A DNA stretch of 64,000 bases from Actinomycetospora straminea (GTDB lineage: Bacteria > Actinomycetota > Actinomycetes > Mycobacteriales > Pseudonocardiaceae), in NCBI RefSeq assembly GCF_028737255.1, contig NZ_JAQZAN010000017.1, forward strand, positions 94,197-158,196, given 5' to 3'. Shown piece after piece: positions 57,701 through 64,000 of the stretch. A program made the translations under genes and the position numbers. The notes below the pieces were generated by a model. The model did no database searches. It worked only from the letters and a program-made list of their open reading frames with translations, and was not told where the DNA came from. Position 1 is the stretch's first letter. Each line of letters begins with the position of its first letter.

Positions 57701-57822
57701 TCGAGCAGGAGCAGGGCGAGGACGGACTCGGCCCGCGCCGAGGTCAGAGGCGTCGGGTCCTCGCCGTCGAGGCGCAGTTCGAAGCGGCCGAGCAGGCGGA
57801 CCGTCCCGGGCGGGTCCACCAC
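54757..57822 (-). CDS. SARP-type regulator with AAA ATPase domain (AfsR/BTAD-like)
   Basis: 1021 residues. Residues 5-95 are an OmpR-like DNA-binding domain (RLLGRFELRLDGEDPTPL and ASVASAIWPDSTEGQARTNL), 95-250 the BTAD helical domain (WLRQHRERLRR, RLQRADPLREDAYRLLMRLH), 265-560 an AAA/STAND ATPase (VGRRRERGRLEAL, Walker A GDPGIGKS at 297-304, Walker B VVVDDLHAVD near 430), and the rest TPR-like repeats. SARPs activate antibiotic or catabolic clusters. GTG 57822 has a distant AGGA; GTG 57840 adds six residues. It is divergent from DUF445 and cotranscribed with the berberine-bridge enzyme. Confidence 0.9.
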   Translation of the reverse strand: MVDPPGTVRLLGRFELRLDGEDPTPLTSARAESVLALLLLEGGGPLPRASVASAIWPDSTEGQARTNLRHVLHDLRRGLPSIDRFLEVRPDQLRLRPEVRLHTDVALLEGLLSGRGTATEGRDVARLHALREAAALGAAELLEDHDDEWLRQHRERLRRRVQDAIAELATLCERAGAVDEAVRHAERLQRADPLREDAYRLLMRLHAARGDRARAARVYHQCASTLGRELGIEPSRDTRAAYDALLPSPVPARREAPEASTADAGPLVGRRRERGRLEALWRGVEAGGSRFVLISGDPGIGKSRLAEDVGTWCRRRGARVAQARCHLAEGPLAYGVATAWLRAEAVWPAVLGMDPSHVSELARLVPELLAERPDAAPPVLLGEAEQRRRLFEAVAAAVVSPVHATLVVVDDLHAVDRESARLLHYLLREHPGPGLLVLATGRHEEMDSGDAAHDLLTRLHARDAVDEIELGPLDAREVVVLARRLAGPRFTTARARRLVDETEGNPLFVLEALRAGWTATAGTTARVQSAVELRLARLDGPTRDLAALAATIGREFDLGVLRAAAEVDEDALVSGLDELWRRRLVRERAGGSGHGGSYEFSHGKIRQVVVDTTGPARRRRLHARVAAALLAEHAAATERGSARIAAHLEGAGDARRAVGWYRRAARVARTLHAHHEAIRLLERGLALLADQPAAPARDRRELALRTDLLAPLVTVAAYESPRMRATQDRILELGHALGTEPSPPLVRSLALGALTRSDFVAATDLGRRLAGLARRVGNPVLEVEAAYVLGVSAFWQADLEEARDHFRHALAHYDPAHATTHQLHYAQDPKVVCQGRLANTLWFLGEPDEARRAASEALAWARRLDHPFSRTIALTFAALLALDMGDEQALREHTAGLLAMEERIVSRHVVEAFRGHVAVLDGHGGGGLARVRAAVAATGPVGTAPGQHAFLVRVLLASCVAAGDTGGARAAADRLLAMGGPGRLWAPVARTVRARLVGGTAVERRPVHAPGSHAPVTQEEP

Positions 57823-58271
57823 GACAGTGTCCTGGGCCACACGACCGCGGTCGAGCCTCGACGTAGGGGCGTCCCCCGGCCACCGTGGGGCAGCACGGCG
57901 ACCGGGGGACGCGAGACCCCGTGCGGCCGGGCGCGGTCGGTCGCACGGGGGACCGGGTCGTCCGCAACGGGACGGCTCGGGGTCGGCTGGTGGTGCGTGG
58001 ACGCCGACGTCGCCCCGGGGACCGACGACCCTGACGGCCGTACGGCGACCTCGGCGCGAACGGTGGCGACAACGGCACCAGTCCAACGAGCGACGTCGGT
58101 CGAGCGATACGCACTCTCGCTGTCCTGCCCGCGATTCGCGCCGGGCGGCGCCTCGGTTCACCCCAGCGGGGGACGGATGTGGCGTGAGCCACGTCTCGTC
58201 CGACCGGCCCCGCCTCGTCGCGGGGGCTCGCTCGGCGCGGCGCCGCGCGTGGCCGGTGGGACACTGGGGAC
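57823..58271. other. Divergent intergenic region, 449 bp
   Basis: No gene is supported here, though an open minus-strand frame runs on from the SARP gene with no family likeness. CCCCGTGCG at 57917 and CGCACGGGG at 57942 are a perfect 9-bp inverted repeat with a 16-nt spacer, a candidate operator. Repeated cgacg/gtcgg-like words occur near 58080-58110 but do not form convincing SARP heptamers. Promoters are not clear. Confidence 0.4.
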
Positions 58272-59717
58272 GTGCAGACCGCCCAGGGTCCGGACCCCTC
58301 GACCGGGGGAGGCGCGGACCTCGATCCGCCGACCGACCCCGTCCTCCGGCCGGTGCCCGCCGTGGCCACCGGTCCCGCGCCGACCGACACGGAGGGTGCT
58401 GGACCGGCGGCGTCGGCGCGACGCCCGGGGGCCGGGAGCCCGGCCGGGGGCGCCAGCACGCCGACCGGCTTCGTCGACGACCCCGAGAAGCGCGCGCGCC
58501 TGCGCCGCATGAAGGCCGTCGCGCTGTCGTTCCTGCTCGGCGCCGCGGTGGTCTGGGTGGTCTTCCTGCTCTGGGAGCGCAACGGCGGGCCGGCCTTCAC
58601 CGGCTACGTGCGCGCCGCCGCCGAGGCCGGCATGGTCGGCGGGCTCGCCGACTGGTTCGCGGTCACCGCGCTCTTCCGGCACCCGCTCGGCATCAAGATC
58701 CCGCACACGGCGCTCATCCCGCGCAAGAAGGACCAGCTCGGGGCCGCCCTGTCCGACTTCGTCGGCGGGAACTTCCTCGCGCCCACGGTGGTCGGCGAGA
58801 AGCTGCGCGCCGCGCAGATCTCCGCGCGGCTCGGCGGGTGGCTCTCGACGCCGGGCAACGCCGCGCGGGTCACCGCCGAGCTCGCGACCGTGGTGCGCGG
58901 CGCGGTCACGGTGCTGCGCGACGACGAGATCCAGGCCGTGGTCGACCAGGCGGTGACGCGCCGGGTGGTCGCGCAGCCCTGGGGCCCACCGCTGGGCCGG
59001 CTGCTCGCGGGGGTGCTCGCCGACGGGTCGCACCGCCGGCTGGTCGACCTCATCTGCGACCGCGCGTACGACTGGGTCCGGAACAACCACGAGACCGTGA
59101 TGGCCCTGGTCAGCAAGCAGGCGCCGAGCTGGTCCCCGCGGTTCGTCGACGGGCTCATCGCCGACCGCCTCTACGCGGAGGCGCTGTCGTTCGCGTGGGC
59201 GGTCAAGTCCGACCCGGACCACCCGCTGCGCAAGGCCATCGACCGCTTCCTCGTCTCCTTCGCCGCCGACCTCCAGGACGACCCGGAGACCGGCGAGCGG
59301 GTCGAGGCCATCAAGCAGCAGCTCCTCGAGCACCCCGACGTCCAGGCGCTCATCTCGCGGGCCTGGTCCACCGGCAAGGCGATGCTCCTCGATGCCGCCG
59401 AGGACCCGTCGTCGCAGCTGCGCCTGCGGGTCACCGACGGCATCGCCCGCTTCGGCCAGCGCCTCGACACCGACGCCGAGCTCCGCGACAAGATCGACGG
59501 CTGGATGGTCGACGCCGCCTCGTACGTCGTCGGCCGCTACTCCACCGAGATCTCGACGCTGATCTCCGACACCGTCGCGCGCTGGGACGGCCCGGAGACC
59601 TCGCGGAAGGTGGAGCTGCAGGTCGGGCGCGACCTCCAGTTCATCCGCATCAACGGCACGCTCGTCGGCGCCCTCGCGGGCCTGGTCATCTACACGGTGG
59701 GCGAGCTGCTGGTCTAG
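58272..59717 (+). CDS. DUF445 family membrane-anchored protein
   Basis: 481 residues. The first 70 are disordered (Pro/Gly/Ala). A transmembrane helix (AVALSFLLGAAVVWVVFLLW) precedes the DUF445 signature AEAGMVGGLADWFAVTALFR and HPLGIKIPHTALIPRKKDQL, a long helical repeat region and a C-terminal hydrophobic helix (LVGALAGLVIYTVGELLV). The function is unknown; relatives form long coiled membrane proteins. GTG 58272 is chosen because the leader is short. It is convergent with crcB and overlaps it by the CTAG at 59714-59717. Confidence 0.88.
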   Translation: MQTAQGPDPSTGGGADLDPPTDPVLRPVPAVATGPAPTDTEGAGPAASARRPGAGSPAGGASTPTGFVDDPEKRARLRRMKAVALSFLLGAAVVWVVFLLWERNGGPAFTGYVRAAAEAGMVGGLADWFAVTALFRHPLGIKIPHTALIPRKKDQLGAALSDFVGGNFLAPTVVGEKLRAAQISARLGGWLSTPGNAARVTAELATVVRGAVTVLRDDEIQAVVDQAVTRRVVAQPWGPPLGRLLAGVLADGSHRRLVDLICDRAYDWVRNNHETVMALVSKQAPSWSPRFVDGLIADRLYAEALSFAWAVKSDPDHPLRKAIDRFLVSFAADLQDDPETGERVEAIKQQLLEHPDVQALISRAWSTGKAMLLDAAEDPSSQLRLRVTDGIARFGQRLDTDAELRDKIDGWMVDAASYVVGRYSTEISTLISDTVARWDGPETSRKVELQVGRDLQFIRINGTLVGALAGLVIYTVGELLV

Positions 59718-60064
59718 GTGCCGAGGGCCAGTCCCAGTGCCGCGGCGCCCAGCCCGGCGAGCGTCGAGCCCAGGACGTAGACGACGCCGGTGGCGCGGGC
59801 GCGCTCCTGGATCAGGCGCACGGTCTCGACGGCCAGCGTCGACCACGTCGACAGCGCGCCGCAGAACCCGACGCCGACCAGCGCCACCACGCCGGGCGGG
59901 GCTGGACCGCCGAGCACCAGGCCGAGCACGAACGAGGCCCCGACGTTGACGGCGGCCGTCCCCCACGGCACCGCGCCGGCGCGGGCGGGCGTCAGGAGGC
60001 GGCCGGCGAGGTAGCGGACCGGCGCCCCGACCGCCGCGCCCAGCGCGACCAGCAGCGCGGTCAC
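59714..60064 (-). CDS. crcB: Fluoride channel CrcB/Fluc, subunit 1
   Basis: 116 residues with four helices: GAAVGAPVRYLAGRLL, PWGTAAVNVGASFVLGLVLG (the conserved N), GFCGALSTWSTLAVETVRL (the conserved G-STFST-like filter) and a last helix ending in GLALGT. It forms the dual-topology fluoride exit channel. It overlaps its partner by GTGA, a normal arrangement for heterodimeric CrcB pairs, the two being of opposite topology. Confidence 0.93.
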   Translation of the reverse strand: MTALLVALGAAVGAPVRYLAGRLLTPARAGAVPWGTAAVNVGASFVLGLVLGGPAPPGVVALVGVGFCGALSTWSTLAVETVRLIQERARATGVVYVLGSTLAGLGAAALGLALGT

Positions 60065-60474
60065 GCCGTCACCCGGCGCGCGAGCACCGACCCCAGCGCC
60101 GCGGCCCCGACGGCGGCGACGACCGTGCCGGCGAGGTAGGCGAGCGCGGTGGCCCCGTGCCCGCCGGCGAGCAGGAGGTCCGCGTCGACCGCGAACGTGG
60201 AGAACGTCGTGAAGCCGCCGAGGACGCCGACCCCGAGGAACGGGCGGGCGAGCGGGTGCGTCGTGCGCGCCGCGGCCACGACGACGAGCACGCCCATGAG
60301 CAGGCTGCCCAGGACGTTGACGCCGAACGTGGCCCACGGGAAGCCGCCGGGCGCGGGTGGCAGGGCCAGCGCGACGCCCCAGCGGGCGAGCGAACCGACG
60401 ACGCCACCGGCGGCGACGGCGGCCACCGCGGCCACCGCGGGGCCGTGACCACGGACGAACGGGCTCTCCGGCAT
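60061..60474 (-). CDS. crcB: Fluoride channel CrcB/Fluc, subunit 2
   Basis: 137 residues. GGVVGSLARWGVALALPP, FPWATFGVNVLGSLLMGVLV and GVLGGFTTFSTFAVDADLLL are the CrcB signatures, including the Phe-box and the filter TTFSTF. It partners the following gene for fluoride export. ATG 60474 opens a short polar start. Divergent from the XRE regulator, 130 bp apart. I looked for the fluoride riboswitch upstream and could not recognise it. Confidence 0.93.
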   Translation of the reverse strand: MPESPFVRGHGPAVAAVAAVAAGGVVGSLARWGVALALPPAPGGFPWATFGVNVLGSLLMGVLVVVAAARTTHPLARPFLGVGVLGGFTTFSTFAVDADLLLAGGHGATALAYLAGTVVAAVGAAALGSVLARRVTA

Positions 60475-60531
60475 CGGGCACCGAACCTAGACCGTCACCC
60501 GTCCGTGTGTGCGATAGCCCACGTGACCTGC

Positions 60532-60572
60532 GCAAGCACACTGCTTGCACGAGCTAGCACATGTGTTAGCGT
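60532..60572 (+). promoter_or_regulatory. Promoter with two palindromic operators for the XRE-hbhA block
   Basis: GCAAGCA-CAC-TGCTTGC (60532-60548) is a perfect inverted repeat and GCTAGCACATGTGTTAGC (60553-60570) nearly perfect. TTGCAC (60545) and TAGCGT (60567) with a 16-bp spacer make a -35/-10 pair that the palindromes cover. Binding by the XRE protein itself is the natural guess. Confidence 0.65.
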
Positions 60573-60604
60573 GGGTGTCAGCGAGTTCGGAGGGGATGGT
60601 TCCG

Positions 60605-61069
60605 GTGTCGGGCACGGACGGGGTCGAGAAGATCGGCCAGGCCGTCGAGGACATCGGGGCCTACATCCGCCGGCAGCGCGAGGGCGCGGAGGTCAGCCTC
60701 CGTCAGCTCGCGAAGGTCGCGGGGATCAGCAACCCGTACCTGAGCCAGATCGAGCGTGGGCTGCGCAAGCCGTCCGCCGAGATCCTGGCCCAGATCGCGA
60801 CCGGCCTGCGCATCTCCGCCGAGGCGCTGTACGTCCGCGCCGGGATTCTCGAGCCACGGGAGTCCTCACCGGTGCTGGACGCCGTGGCCGCGGACCCGGA
60901 CCTGTCGGAACGCCAGAAGCAGGTGCTCACCGACATCTACGAGTCCTTCCGCCGCGGCAACGTCGCCGAGACCAGTGCGTCCGGGAGCAGCGCCGCCACC
61001 GGGCCGCAGGACGCCGGGACCGACGTCGGGGGAGACATCCCCACCGACGCGGTGCCCCGCTCGTCCTGA
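60605..61069 (+). CDS. XRE-family helix-turn-helix regulator (upstream of hbhA)
   Basis: 154 residues. The Cro/CI domain is IGAYIRRQREGAEVSLRQLA, GISNPYLSQIERGLRKPSAE and LAQIATGLRISAEAL. The distal part VLDAVAADPDLSERQKQVLT with DIYESFRRGN is conserved in the actinobacterial relatives found beside hbhA (Rv0474-like, from memory). GTG 60605 has GGAGGGG at a good distance; ATG 60596 lies too close to it. Two palindromes over its promoter suggest autoregulation. The hbhA-like gene follows 48 bp later. Confidence 0.88.
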   Translation: MSGTDGVEKIGQAVEDIGAYIRRQREGAEVSLRQLAKVAGISNPYLSQIERGLRKPSAEILAQIATGLRISAEALYVRAGILEPRESSPVLDAVAADPDLSERQKQVLTDIYESFRRGNVAETSASGSSAATGPQDAGTDVGGDIPTDAVPRSS

Positions 61070-61117
61070 GCCACCAGAACACGTACGCAGTACCCCGAGA
61101 CAGGAACGGAGACGACC

Positions 61118-61840
61118 ATGCCGGTCACCTTCCCGACCAAGTTCGACGTCCGCGAGGCCCGCGACCAGGCCAACAAGGTCGTCTCGGACGCCATCGACCC
61201 GCTGCGCCACCCCGCGCTGGCCGTGCTCGGCCTCGGCGACGCCGCCGTCGCCGCCGCCCGCGACGCCGTTGGCCGCGTGCAGGCCGGCGCCACCGAGGTG
61301 CAGGCCCGCGTCGAGGACCTCCCGGCCGAGCTGCAGGAGCTGCGCTCCAAGCTGACCGCCGAGGACTTCCGTCGCCTGGTCGACAGCTACCTCGCGGCCG
61401 TCCGCAGCGTCTACGCCGACCTCATCAAGCGCGGCGAGGTCACCTACCACGGCATCAAGGCGCAGCCGCAGGTCAAGCAGGCGCTCGACACCGTGGACCA
61501 GGTCCAGAGCGAGATCGAGAGCCGCCTCGAGGACGCCGTCGAGGGCGTCCGCGTGCGTGGCGAGGCCGGTCTGGCCGAGGTCACCAAGCAGACCCGCTCG
61601 GTCGGCGAGCGTGCCGCCCGCGCGACCCAGCGCTTCAGCGCCGAGGCCGCCGAGGCCGTGGCCGAGGCCGGCAGCGAGCTCTCCGAGGAGATCAAGGAGG
61701 CCGGTGACGAGCTGGCCTCCGAGACCCGGAGCGCGACCCGCAAGGCCGCGGCCCGCACCGCCCCGAAGAAGCAGGGCCCGAAGAACGCCCCCAAGTCCGC
61801 GGCCACCGCGGGCGGCGCCAAGAAGGCCCCGAAGAGCTGA
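61118..61840 (+). CDS. hbhA: Heparin-binding haemagglutinin-like protein (HbhA)
   Basis: 240 residues, almost wholly helical. MPVTFPTKFDVREARDQANK is followed by a long coiled coil (VQARVEDLPAELQELRSKLT, YADLIKRGEVTYHGIKA) and a C-terminal Lys/Ala/Pro tail (PKKQGPKNAPKS, KKAPKS) like the heparin-binding tail of mycobacterial HbhA. In mycobacteria it lies at the surface and inside the cell, where it affects lipid inclusions. In a non-pathogen the second role is more likely. A strong terminator follows. Confidence 0.9.
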   Translation: MPVTFPTKFDVREARDQANKVVSDAIDPLRHPALAVLGLGDAAVAAARDAVGRVQAGATEVQARVEDLPAELQELRSKLTAEDFRRLVDSYLAAVRSVYADLIKRGEVTYHGIKAQPQVKQALDTVDQVQSEIESRLEDAVEGVRVRGEAGLAEVTKQTRSVGERAARATQRFSAEAAEAVAEAGSELSEEIKEAGDELASETRSATRKAAARTAPKKQGPKNAPKSAATAGGAKKAPKS

Positions 61841-61886
61841 ACACCGGTCACGCGGCCATGACGCTGCGCTGACACCGCTGGTCCAC

Positions 61887-61920
61887 ACGACCCCGGGACG
61901 CTCCGCCGTCCCGGGGTCGT
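61887..61920 (+). terminator. Strong intrinsic terminator after hbhA
   Basis: ACGACCCCGGGAC at 61887 pairs with GTCCCGGGGTCGT at 61908 (13 perfect pairs, 8-nt loop), 47 bp after the stop. The downstream cgtgtgtccgtgt is only weakly T-rich. Confidence 0.9.
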
Positions 61921-61974
61921 CGTGTGTCCGTGTCCGGGCGCGCGCCTGTCGCCCTCCCGAGGAGGGGACGTACT

Positions 61975-62283
61975 GTGGGGGTCGTGTCGGTGCTCTACAA
62001 CCTCGACGGCTACGTGCTGCTGGTGCTGTGGCTGCTGGGCATCCCGGTGGGTCTCTACGCCTTCGTGCACGCCCTCATGCAGCGCTCCGACGCCTTCACG
62101 GCCGCCGACAAGCTGACCAAGCCGGTCTGGTGCGCGATCACCGGCGTCGGCCTCGCGATCCTCGCCATCTCCACCAGCGGGCCCTACAGCTTCCTCTGGT
62201 TGGTCGGCATCATCGCGGTGCTCATCTACATCGTCGACGTGCGGCCGCGGGTCGTGGAGATCCAGCAGGGCCCGCGCTGGTGA
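61975..62283 (+). CDS. DUF2516 family membrane protein
   Basis: 102 residues with three helices: YVLLVLWLLGIPVGLYAFVH, VWCAITGVGLAILAIST and FLWLVGIIAVLIYIVDVRPRV. It matches DUF2516 (Rv0476-like in position next to hbhA, from memory). The function is unknown. GTG 61975 has GGAGGGG 7 bp upstream. The stop overlaps the next gene by GTGA. Confidence 0.85.
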   Translation: MGVVSVLYNLDGYVLLVLWLLGIPVGLYAFVHALMQRSDAFTAADKLTKPVWCAITGVGLAILAISTSGPYSFLWLVGIIAVLIYIVDVRPRVVEIQQGPRW

Positions 62284-62840
62284 CGGCCGCGGCCGCCCGG
62301 GCGATCGCCGGGTCGCTCGCGCCGGAGACCGCCCTCGACCGTCCCGACCTCCTCGCCGCGCCCGTCGCGGCCGCTCTGCGCGCGCTGCCCGCCGAGGACG
62401 CCGCGGCCTGCCTGGTCGCCGCGATCGACCCCGAGCTCGCCGACACCGCCGCGTTCTGCGCGGCCTACGGCTCGCCGCTCGAGGCGTCGGCCAACTGCGT
62501 CGTCGTCGCCGGCGCGCGGTCGGGGGAGCGCCGCTACGCCGCGTGCCTCGTGCTCGCGACCACCCGCGCCGACGTCAACAACGTCGTCCGCCGGCGCCTC
62601 GACGTGCGCAAGGCCTCGTTCGCGCCGATGGACGAGGCGGTGGAGCTCACCGGCATGGCCTACGGCGGCATCACCCCGTTCGGCGTGCCGGCCGGGTGGC
62701 CGGTGCTCGTCGACGCCGCCGTGCTCGCGACGCCCGCGGTCGTCGTGGGCAGCGGCCTGCGGGAGAGCAAGCTCCTCGTGCCCGGCGCGGTGCTGGGCGC
62801 GCTGCCCGGCGCCGAGCCGGTGGAGGGGCTGGGCCGCTGA
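62280..62840 (+). CDS. YbaK/EbsC-type aminoacyl-tRNA deacylase domain protein
   Basis: 186 residues. Residues 50-180 resemble the YbaK/ProX fold: ANCVVVAGARSGERRYAACL, the lysine-bearing DVRKASFAPMDEAVELTG, GGITPFGVP and GSGLRESKLLVPGAVL. Such proteins edit mischarged tRNA (for example Cys-tRNA-Pro). The first 50 residues are a helical lead. GTG 62280 overlaps the DUF2516 stop, so the two are coupled. Confidence 0.85.
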   Translation: MTAAAARAIAGSLAPETALDRPDLLAAPVAAALRALPAEDAAACLVAAIDPELADTAAFCAAYGSPLEASANCVVVAGARSGERRYAACLVLATTRADVNNVVRRRLDVRKASFAPMDEAVELTGMAYGGITPFGVPAGWPVLVDAAVLATPAVVVGSGLRESKLLVPGAVLGALPGAEPVEGLGR

Positions 62841-62846
62841 GCCCGG

Positions 62847-64000
62847 CTACCGCCCGCCCTCGACCCGCGCCCGCCACAGCACGCTGATCGACGCGCCGGG
62901 CTGGTCGTAGACGGGGTTGGGCGCGGAGGTCGGGAAGGCCAGGTTCGACCCGGGGTCGGAGCGGAACGGGTGCCGGGCCACCTCGACGTCGTTGAGCGTG
63001 ACGATGATCGTCCCACTGGTGGCCAGGGTGCCGCTGTTGACCAGCCGGGCGGTGACCGTGCAGGTCGGGGTGCGGCAGGTGTTCTCGCCGCCCTCGAGGG
63101 TCAGCGCGATCTGCGGGCGCTCGGTGATGGCCACGATGTAGCTCTTCATCGACGGCACCTGGCCGACGAGCGTCTGCAGGTCCTGCAGCGCCGCCGGGTC
63201 CGCACGTGCCACCGTCACGGGCCCCTCGCGATCCGCGCCGAACCCGGGGAGCTCGAAGGCCACGAGCGCCGGCGGCTCGCCGTCGACGACGGTGACGGTG
63301 CGGCCGTCGGTGCCGGGTGTGAGGACCCGGGCCTCCTGCCCGTCGATCACGGCGCCCTGCTCCTGCTCCCCGACGTCGGGGGCGGCGAGCCGGTCCGCGA
63401 GCGAGCTCGGCGCCACCGCCCAGGTCGGCAGCCCGGCCGGCAGCTCGGGGTAGGCGTCCGAGAGCCACACGCCGTCGAGGCGCTCGGCGAGCTCGGGGCG
63501 GCCGGCGGTGCGCTCCTCCCACCAGGCGCGGTCGCCGCGCAGGGCCTGGTCGCCGCCGACGGTGACGAACTCCGCGCGCCCGCCCGCGTCGCGGGTGATC
63601 GAGCCGGTGGCGTTGCCGGCGCGGTCGACGACGACCTCGAGCGTCGCCGCCCCGCCCTCGTCGTCGATGCGGCCGCCGTACGTCGCGCCCTCCCAGCCGC
63701 GCACGTCGGTGACGGTGGCCTCCAGCGTCGCCGACGGCGAGGCCGGGCGCGTGACGACGAACAGCACCGTCCCGAGGACGAGCAGCAGCACCACCGCCGC
63801 CGCGACGGGGAGGATCCAGCGGCGACGGCGCGCCGGCCCGCCTTGCTGGCCGGGTCCGCCGGGCCCGCCTGGCGGCGGGCCCCACTGCCCGGGCCAGCCG
63901 CCGGGGCCGGCCTGCTGGCCGGGGTAGCCGCCCTGCTGGCCGGGGTAGCCGGGTTGCTGGCCGTAGCCGGTGAAGGGTGCCGTGCCCGGGTGGGTGGGCG
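62847..64000 (-). CDS. Single-pass membrane protein with Pro/Gly/Gln-rich N-terminus, 5' end cut by window
   Basis: At least 384 codons are present, and the frame is open to the window edge. The N-terminal 55 visible residues are repeats like GYPGQQ and GGPGGPGQQGG, followed by RRRR and a transmembrane helix (ILPVAAAVVLLLVLGTVLF). The extracytoplasmic part has a metalloprotease-like SITRDAGGRAEF region without a recognisable active site, and a C-terminal beta domain with two cysteines (GENTCRTPTCTVTARLVNSG). It may be a surface or secretion-linked protein. The start is beyond 64000. Confidence 0.78.
   Translation of the reverse strand, partial: PTHPGTAPFTGYGQQPGYPGQQGGYPGQQAGPGGWPGQWGPPPGGPGGPGQQGGPARRRRWILPVAAAVVLLLVLGTVLFVVTRPASPSATLEATVTDVRGWEGATYGGRIDDEGGAATLEVVVDRAGNATGSITRDAGGRAEFVTVGGDQALRGDRAWWEERTAGRPELAERLDGVWLSDAYPELPAGLPTWAVAPSSLADRLAAPDVGEQEQGAVIDGQEARVLTPGTDGRTVTVVDGEPPALVAFELPGFGADREGPVTVARADPAALQDLQTLVGQVPSMKSYIVAITERPQIALTLEGGENTCRTPTCTVTARLVNSGTLATSGTIIVTLNDVEVARHPFRSDPGSNLAFPTSAPNPVYDQPGASISVLWRARVEGGR

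Noticed and set aside
57823..58161. N-terminal extension of the SARP frame to an ATG at 58161
   Set aside because: The added residues are Arg/Ser/Pro-rich and unlike SARP N-termini, which begin just before the OmpR-like domain.
60475..60540. Fluoride riboswitch upstream of crcB
   Set aside because: I looked for the conserved GGNGAUGG and CUGAUG-type segments on the minus strand and did not find them.

Overview
This window is about 64 kb of very high-GC DNA (strong G/C third-position bias, many GTG starts, frequent 4-bp ATGA/GTGA stop-start overlaps). The gene content points to a mycolata-related actinomycete: an F420-dependent oxidoreductase, a mycothiol-type DinB-like enzyme, a mycosin protease, a heparin-binding haemagglutinin-like protein, a SARP regulator and a butyrolactone-receptor-like TetR. 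I favour the Pseudonocardiales (Pseudonocardia/Actinomycetospora-like), which is inference from gene content only. No rRNA, CRISPR array or intact transposon is seen. Three tRNA genes lie near the middle.

Layout. 1-5113 is a minus-strand acyl-CoA catabolic operon (acyl-CoA ligase, acyl-CoA dehydrogenase, TIGR03084-type protein, carboxyltransferase) with a divergent TetR. 5.9-8.4 kb holds a DHFR-like reductase with a frameshifted tail, a small membrane protein, a yeast-FCY1-like cytosine deaminase and an Fpg-family glycosylase. 8.4-12.3 kb is an envelope-glycan cluster (truncated exosortase-like protein, GT2, GT39-like). 12.4-17.8 kb carries glutamate dehydrogenase, a second acyl-CoA ligase and an S9 peptidase. 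18.3-23.7 kb is a leucine-degradation type operon (TetR, then 3-methylcrotonyl-CoA carboxylase beta and alpha and an acyl-CoA dehydrogenase). 23.8-25.8 kb is a MerR-controlled membrane pair. 25.8-35.9 kb holds assorted enzymes, an MFS exporter with an unusual tail, a CsbD stress protein behind a SigB/SigF-like promoter, and two regulators. 36.0-37.3 kb has tRNA-Glu, tRNA-Asp and tRNA-Phe followed by a 0.9-kb island scar bounded by a duplicated tRNA-Phe 3' end. 37.6-48 kb includes an HNH/DUF222 endonuclease, a secreted S1 protease, an SDR, an epimerase, a PhzF protein, a GIDE-domain protein, a nitrilase-like amidase and an orphan mycosin. 48-53.3 kb holds tandem paralogous membrane proteins, then a receiver-thioredoxin reductase fusion, a cyclic-nucleotide-domain histidine kinase and a 57-codon ORF. 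53.3-57.8 kb is a SARP regulator with a berberine-bridge-type flavoprotein. The right end has DUF445, paired CrcB proteins, an XRE-hbhA-DUF2516 block, a YbaK-like protein and a partial Pro/Gly-rich membrane protein.

The most unusual signal is a set of dispersed 40-bp palindromes (5877, 19007, 23722, 26693). They fall into two sequence families, each with compensated stem changes. Three sit exactly between convergent genes and supply stop codons to one or both. The fourth lies in frame inside the N-terminus of the methylcrotonyl-CoA carboxylase beta gene. A different palindrome plus a 12-bp tandem repeat extends the N-terminus of the first acyl-CoA dehydrogenase. A second candidate system is the cyclic-nucleotide kinase / receiver-thioredoxin-reductase operon.
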